Below, piece after piece: positions 16,405-19,900 of a DNA stretch of 19,900 nucleotides (its first letter is position 1; each line of letters begins with the position of its first letter). The DNA lies in assembly GCA_964591245.1 (NCBI GenBank), contig CAZPZZ010000071.1, forward strand, positions 1 through 19,900, read 5' to 3'. The notes below the pieces were generated by a model. It was not told the origin of the DNA, ran no database searches, and worked only from the letters and a program-made list of their open reading frames with translations. The position numbers and the translations under genes were made by a program. The stretch is from CAZPZZ01 sp964591245. Its GTDB lineage: Bacteria > Acidobacteriota > Vicinamibacteria > Vicinamibacterales > UBA8438.

Positions 16405-16422
16405 CGAGTACTCGGTACCGAG
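16405..16422. promoter_or_regulatory. Two overlapping palindromes
   Basis: CGAGTACTCG (16405-16414) and CTCGGTACCGAG (16411-16422) are both perfect palindromes and share CTCG, so only one could form as a hairpin at a time. They lie in the spacer about 375 bases upstream of the aminomutase start. They are possible operator half-sites; the regulator is unknown. Confidence 0.3.
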
Positions 16423-16646
16423 ACGCAACCCCGGTGGGCGGTAGAGTGGATGCTAAAGAATCACGTGACGACAAACGAGGCAGTGAAATGGAGTGCCCCA
16501 ATCCGATGATATGACTGGTCAGATGCCTTGATTATTGGACAGTTTCGTCGCGATACGGGCTGGAGGAAGTTGAATCTGGCCTGTGCGGTGGGTGGGGAGG
16601 CAGGCTGGTCACCCGGAATACTGCGAGTTTTGGGGGTATGCCAGGG

Positions 16647-16660
16647 GAACGCCCGCGTTC
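16647..16660 (-). terminator. Short stem-loop after the E2-like gene
   Basis: GAACG (16647-16651) pairs with CGTTC (16656-16660) around a 4-nt loop, 10 bases past the E2-like stop codon on the minus strand. It is only five base pairs with no U-run, so a weak terminator candidate. Confidence 0.25.
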
Positions 16661-16670
16661 AAGAAAGTCG

Positions 16671-17888
16671 TTAAAGTTCGAGCAAGAGTGGATGCTCAAG
16701 TCGGGTGGCGAGCCATCGTAAAAAGCGGATTCCATCAACGTCTTCAATGAGGCGAGGATCGTAGGAGAGCGACAGCGGCAAAAAGGGTCTGGGTTGGCAC
16801 ACGCCATTCACATACGTGGGCACGATTGCAGATCGGGCCAACCCTAAGATGGATACCTCAGGAAAATTGACAGCCGGAGCAATGACTGTTCCGCCGAATT
16901 CCCCAAGACTTCTAATGGTGAAGGAGCTGTTCTCGCGATCCCTGGGTGTCGGTACATTGGAGCGAGCTTTGGCGGTCAGGTTCGCGATCTCGTGTGCGAG
17001 GGTGCTGACGCTTTTCCGGTCGGCGGCGGTGACGACTGGTACGACAAGGCCGCGAGGCGTGTCGACGGTCACACCGATATTGATATCGCGCTTGAGGATG
17101 ACCTTTTCTCGAACCGCGTCCAGTGACGCATTGAACTGCGGGAATCGCTTGAGCGCGGCGGCCGTGACCGCCATGGTGAATGCCGTGATGGTGAGCGGTA
17201 GGTCGGGTGAGGTCCGTTCGATTGTCCGCCGAATGGCTTCGAACTCGCTGAGGTCGGCCTGGTCGTACTGGATACCGTGCGGGACATGTTTCGAAGCGAG
17301 CGGCGTTAGCTTGGCGTCCAGGTGTCGTAGACGGATTCGTTCGACCCGTGCGTGTGGCGCGTGGGAGCTGACGTCGTCGAGTCTCACGCGCCCGCCGCCA
17401 CCCGTGCCTTCCACCGCGTTGATATCCACGCCGAGCTCCTGAGCGAGCTTCCTCACCGATGGCGCAGCGAGTGTCCGTCGCTGGGGCATCACTCTTGTCG
17501 GAGGGTTTACTTCTGCGGTGGCGGATGGGAGGGTCGGAGCAAGTGATGCGTCCCTTGGCGTTCTCATGCCCTGGGAGGCTGACTGGACGGGTCTCTCTGG
17601 TCGAGTGGCTCCAGGCTGGGGCGGAGTCTCCGGGGCGGCTTGGTCGTCGTCGGAGAGTGAGACGATGAGTTGACCGACTGCGATGCTGGTGCCCGGCTCC
17701 ACGGCCACGGTTCTGACGATGCCCGCCGCAGGGGACGGAATTTCGACGGTGGCTTTATCGGTTTCAATTTCTAGCAAAGGTTGAGCAGTGGTGACCGTTT
17801 CCCCGGTGGCGACGAAGACCCGCACGACGTCAGCCTTTTCGATGCCCTCGCCCAATTCTGGCAGTGTGACGTCAATGGCCAATGGCAC
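16671..17888 (-). CDS. 2-oxoacid dehydrogenase E2-like acyltransferase with altered catalytic motif
   Basis: This 405-residue protein has the E2 domain order. The lipoyl domain carries Lys45 in ETDKATVEIPSP. A Pro/Ala-rich linker follows, then an E3-binding domain (about 141-175, APSVRKLAQELGV) and a catalytic domain (about 180-405, including DTPRGLVVPVV). The expected DHRxIDG motif reads DPRLIED at 377-383: the catalytic His becomes Pro378 and the Asp becomes Glu382, although the flanking SLSY and DGIRFLRWL are intact. The usual N-terminal helix of the catalytic domain also diverges. No E1, E3 or lipoylation gene is in the window. The start is GTG 17888 or TTG 17882, the latter better spaced from GGGAGG. 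It follows the upstream gene by six bases. Confidence 0.85.
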   Translation of the reverse strand: MPLAIDVTLPELGEGIEKADVVRVFVATGETVTTAQPLLEIETDKATVEIPSPAAGIVRTVAVEPGTSIAVGQLIVSLSDDDQAAPETPPQPGATRPERPVQSASQGMRTPRDASLAPTLPSATAEVNPPTRVMPQRRTLAAPSVRKLAQELGVDINAVEGTGGGGRVRLDDVSSHAPHARVERIRLRHLDAKLTPLASKHVPHGIQYDQADLSEFEAIRRTIERTSPDLPLTITAFTMAVTAAALKRFPQFNASLDAVREKVILKRDINIGVTVDTPRGLVVPVVTAADRKSVSTLAHEIANLTAKARSNVPTPRDRENSSFTIRSLGEFGGTVIAPAVNFPEVSILGLARSAIVPTYVNGVCQPRPFLPLSLSYDPRLIEDVDGIRFLRWLATRLEHPLLLEL

Positions 17889-17894
17889 CCCTCC

Positions 17895-18452
17895 CTAATC
17901 TTGAACTTGTACCGCGCGGCCGTTGACCAGGGTGTGTCGGCTCGTTTCCGTCACGACGCTCCACTGATCGTGAAGCCGTTCGACCCGGACCCGGTGGCCC
18001 TGGAAGCGGTTTGACAACTGGAACTTCTCTTCGGCAGCGACGAAGAAGAGCAATCCCGGAGCCGTTTCTCCGGCGCAGCCTACATTTTGAAAGACCAAGG
18101 CGTCCCGGTCGCCGTCCGCGTCGTAGTCACGCTGGTCGCGTAGTTCGAGACACATGTCATCAGTCTCGCCGATCACAGTGTGTTCCCGGGTTCCGACCCG
18201 TGCGACAAGGATGTCGAAGAATCGTGCGCCTCTGACAATGTGGTATTCGATGGTTGATCCGCCAGAAGCGGGTACAGTCGGTGGAGCAGGTGCTGCCGTA
18301 CTTGTTACGTCGCTCTCTTGTGTCGGGGTGACGGAAATTTCTGGGACTCCAAGGAAGAAAATTCCACCCAAGACTACGACCACGCCGACGGTGATCAGGC
18401 GAGCGTCGTGATGAATCGGTGTTCTGTTTCTTGGGGCTGCGTGTATCACCAC
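17895..18452 (-). CDS. Membrane-anchored hypothetical protein with DxDxDG loop
   Basis: I do not recognise a family. The 185-residue product has a basic N-terminus, one hydrophobic helix (about 19-36: LITVGVVVVLGGIFFLGV), and a Ser/Thr/Pro linker (about 40-66). A soluble domain follows, probably outside the membrane. That domain has a DYDADGD calcium-type loop (109-115) like those in FG-GAP/dockerin-type repeats, flanked by Cys101 and Cys126, which could form a disulfide. The GTG start at 18452 is followed by a second GTG. The stop TAG overlaps the Shine-Dalgarno of the E2-like gene six bases on, so the two are probably translationally coupled. It is divergent from the racemase-like gene across 87 bases. 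Confidence 0.65.
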   Translation of the reverse strand: MVIHAAPRNRTPIHHDARLITVGVVVVLGGIFFLGVPEISVTPTQESDVTSTAAPAPPTVPASGGSTIEYHIVRGARFFDILVARVGTREHTVIGETDDMCLELRDQRDYDADGDRDALVFQNVGCAGETAPGLLFFVAAEEKFQLSNRFQGHRVRVERLHDQWSVVTETSRHTLVNGRAVQVQD

Positions 18453-18539
18453 GATGAGGCTACCACTTAGTATGACTGTAGACGAGTGGCGACCGTGCTA
18501 TCGTGCGGCTCGCGTTGATGTACGTCAAGGGAGATCGCT

Positions 18540-19622
18540 ATGTCTGAACGTGCTCTGACCATCCGCTCTCTGAAGGCGCGTCCTGTGGTGGCGCCGTTGG
18601 CACGGCCCCTTCGTACCGCTTCCGGGACGATCCCAGCGTCACCACTCCTACTGATTGATGTGGATTCCGCAGAGGGTCCGTCTGGTCGTGCTTACATTTT
18701 TGGTTACACCACGGTGACCTTGCGGGCCCTGCACGCATTTCTCGAGGATCTGGCCGAAGTTGTGACCGGCGAGCCAGCTCATCCGACGTCAGTCTACGAC
18801 GCGCTTGTTGCGCGCTTTCGCCTGATGGGACGCCAGGGACTCGTCGGCATGGTGCTTTCTGGACTCGATATGGCTCTCTGGGATTTGCGAGGCCGCGCTG
18901 TTGGACAGTCGGTGGTCGAGTTGTTGGGCGGGCGTCCTGTTCCCGTGCCCGCCTATGACAGTTTCGGTGTGGTGGATCCGATTCAGGACCGTGCAGCCTT
19001 GGAGGCCAGTGTTTCGCAGGGGTTCCGCGCCATCAAGATCAAGATAGGAGTGAGTGATCTCGCATGGGATCTCAACAATGTGTCAGGCGTACGCGACGTG
19101 ATTGGGCCAAATGTTCGACTCATGGTTGATTACAACCAGTCCTTGACCGTGTCCGAGGCGTTGCGGCGAATCGATGCGCTGGCCAAGTTCGACCTTACCT
19201 GGATAGAGGAACCGGTTCCGGCGGAGGATTTGGTGGGCCACGCTCGGATCCGTCAAATGTCCAGTGTGCCGATTCAAACCGGTGAAAATTGGTGGTTCGG
19301 TCATGACATGGCCCACGCCATAGCGGCCGAGGCCTGCGATTTCTGCATGCCGGATCTCATGAAGATAGGCGGCATAACGGGGTGGTTGCGGGCTATGGGC
19401 CAGGCCGAAGCTGCGGCCCTGCCTGTCTCTAGTCACCTGTTCATCGAGGCCAGCGCCCATGTGCTGCCGGTGACGCCGCTTGCGCATTATCTGGAGTACT
19501 TGGACATCGCGGGCGCCGTGCTGGCTGATCCGCCTCCGCTCGTGGATGGCCACGTCACGGCCCGCGGGGGCGGGCTGGGTATCGAGTGGGATGAGGCGGC
19601 CGTGACACGGTATCGTCTGTGA
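18540..19622 (+). CDS. Mandelate racemase-like enolase-superfamily enzyme
   Basis: This 360-residue enzyme aligns almost without gaps to Pseudomonas mandelate racemase (as I recall that sequence), offset by two residues. Conserved catalytic positions are Lys166 and Lys168 (KIKIG), metal ligands Asp197, Glu223 and Glu249 (VDYNQS, EEP, GENW), the His299-Asp272 dyad (SSHLF, MPDLMKIGG), and Glu319 (HYLEYLD). The N-terminal capping domain includes PLRTASGTIPASPLLLIDV. Such enzymes abstract the alpha-proton of a carboxylate held on Mg2+; the true substrate (mandelate or another 2-hydroxy acid) is not proven. ATG 18540 has AAGGGAG six bases upstream. No mandelate dehydrogenase or benzoylformate decarboxylase is next to it in the window. 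Confidence 0.92.
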   Translation: MSERALTIRSLKARPVVAPLARPLRTASGTIPASPLLLIDVDSAEGPSGRAYIFGYTTVTLRALHAFLEDLAEVVTGEPAHPTSVYDALVARFRLMGRQGLVGMVLSGLDMALWDLRGRAVGQSVVELLGGRPVPVPAYDSFGVVDPIQDRAALEASVSQGFRAIKIKIGVSDLAWDLNNVSGVRDVIGPNVRLMVDYNQSLTVSEALRRIDALAKFDLTWIEEPVPAEDLVGHARIRQMSSVPIQTGENWWFGHDMAHAIAAEACDFCMPDLMKIGGITGWLRAMGQAEAAALPVSSHLFIEASAHVLPVTPLAHYLEYLDIAGAVLADPPPLVDGHVTARGGGLGIEWDEAAVTRYRL

Positions 19623-19707
19623 CCGTCTGTATGAGCCGGGGATGAAGCCCGCGACGAGTTCCGGTGTATCCCGGGAGGAAATCGCGTAAGGTATTAACGG
19701 GTACAGG

Positions 19708-19900
19708 ATGGAAGAGATGGGAATCATCTGTCGGCGTCTGGCCCCGGTGTTGGCCATCGTGATGGCGCTATGGGTCACAGGGGGCGAGATCGTCGCTCAG
19801 CGCGCGTCCGAGCGGCGAGTAGCCAACCCTGGTGAGACGCAGTTCAACCTCCAGGTGTTGCGAGCATCTGGTGGTCCGGTTATTCCCATCTTCGAGGGCT
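19708..19900 (+). CDS. Secreted hypothetical protein, 3' end outside window
   Basis: The first 64 codons are open to the window edge. The product begins MEEMGIICRRLAPVLAIVMALWV and reaches EIVAQ, a good signal peptide with probable cleavage near GEIVA-Q. The mature part starts RASERRVANPGETQFNLQVL and reaches GGPVIPIFEG. ATG 19708 and ATG 19717 are both possible; the second is better spaced from AGG at 19705. The 'IPIFEG' pattern is, from memory, common in exported proteins of Acidobacteriota. Function is unknown. It lies 85 bases downstream of the racemase-like gene on the same strand. Confidence 0.7.
   Translation, partial: MEEMGIICRRLAPVLAIVMALWVTGGEIVAQRASERRVANPGETQFNLQVLRASGGPVIPIFEG

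Larger units (their letters stand above)
16046..16670. other. Gene-poor spacer between the aminomutase and E2-like genes
   Basis: About 625 bases show no coding frame that I recognise. The 90-codon and shorter open frames on both strands lack family motifs, good ribosome sites, or the codon pattern of the neighbours. No tRNA T-loop or box was found. The stretch contains GTTGGCT/AGCCAAC (16354-16360, 16372-16378; 7-bp stem, 11-nt loop) and the palindromes at 16405-16422. It probably holds the aminomutase promoter and leader plus the E2 3' end. It may also be a decayed gene. Confidence 0.5.

Noticed and set aside
16156..16428. 90-codon minus-strand open frame in the gene-poor spacer
   Set aside because: It has no ribosome site, no recognisable motif and atypical composition; coding cannot be supported.
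16816..17442. 208-codon plus-strand open frame
   Set aside because: It is antisense to the E2-like catalytic domain, has a low-complexity Ser/Arg/Val composition and no recognisable motif.
19083..19778. 231-codon minus-strand open frame
   Set aside because: It lies wholly antisense to the racemase-like gene and extends into its 3' spacer. It is Arg/His/Pro-rich with no motif, as expected of a shadow frame in GC-rich DNA.
1..19900. CRISPR array, insertion sequence or phage genes
   Set aside because: No regularly spaced direct repeats, transposase, integrase or phage structural genes were seen on either strand.

Overview
The window is a densely coded, moderately GC-rich bacterial chromosome segment. 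It shows no insertion sequence, phage gene, CRISPR array or plasmid function. The contiguous minus-strand order tig-clpP-clpX-lon-engB is chromosomal housekeeping. The partial secreted protein at the right edge, with its 'GGPVIPIFEG' stretch, resembles proteins I associate with Acidobacteriota (Vicinamibacteria-like). That phylum assignment is an inference and could not be tested here.

Layout. Positions 1-885 hold the 3' part of a YprB-type RNase H-like exonuclease with TPR-like repeats (+). It converges on rpmE (ribosomal protein L31, -), which has its own extended -10 promoter. A 12-bp inverted repeat with a 58-nt loop separates rpmE from engB. Positions 1395-7968 (-) form a protein quality-control operon: trigger factor, ClpP, ClpX, Lon and the ribosome-assembly GTPase EngB. 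A tRNA-Leu(UAG) with an encoded CCA end lies just upstream of tig.

Positions 8360-10707 (+) carry egtB and egtD, overlapping by ATGA. These are the iron-dependent sulfoxide synthase and the histidine trimethyltransferase of ergothioneine biosynthesis. An AI-2E-family membrane protein follows, then a convergent TerB-like gene (-). At 12515-14820 (-) lies a two-gene ABC importer: an ATPase without CBS domains, and a permease fused to its substrate-binding domain. This is the architecture of the OpuC/EgtU family, whose EgtU members import ergothioneine. Synthesis and a candidate uptake system therefore sit within about 6.5 kb, which is the most coherent functional hypothesis in the window.

Upstream of the importer, on the same strand, is a radical-SAM aminomutase of the KamA family (14882-16030). 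The aspartates that clamp lysine in true lysine 2,3-aminomutase appear to be replaced, so its substrate may differ. A gene-poor stretch of about 0.6 kb holds only palindromes. It is followed by an orphan E2-like acyltransferase (16671-17888, -) whose catalytic His motif is destroyed. That gene is apparently translationally coupled to a membrane-anchored protein with a DxDxDG calcium-type loop (17895-18452, -). Divergently, 18540-19622 (+) encodes a close mandelate-racemase homologue with every catalytic residue retained, and the window ends inside a secreted protein gene (19708 onward, +).
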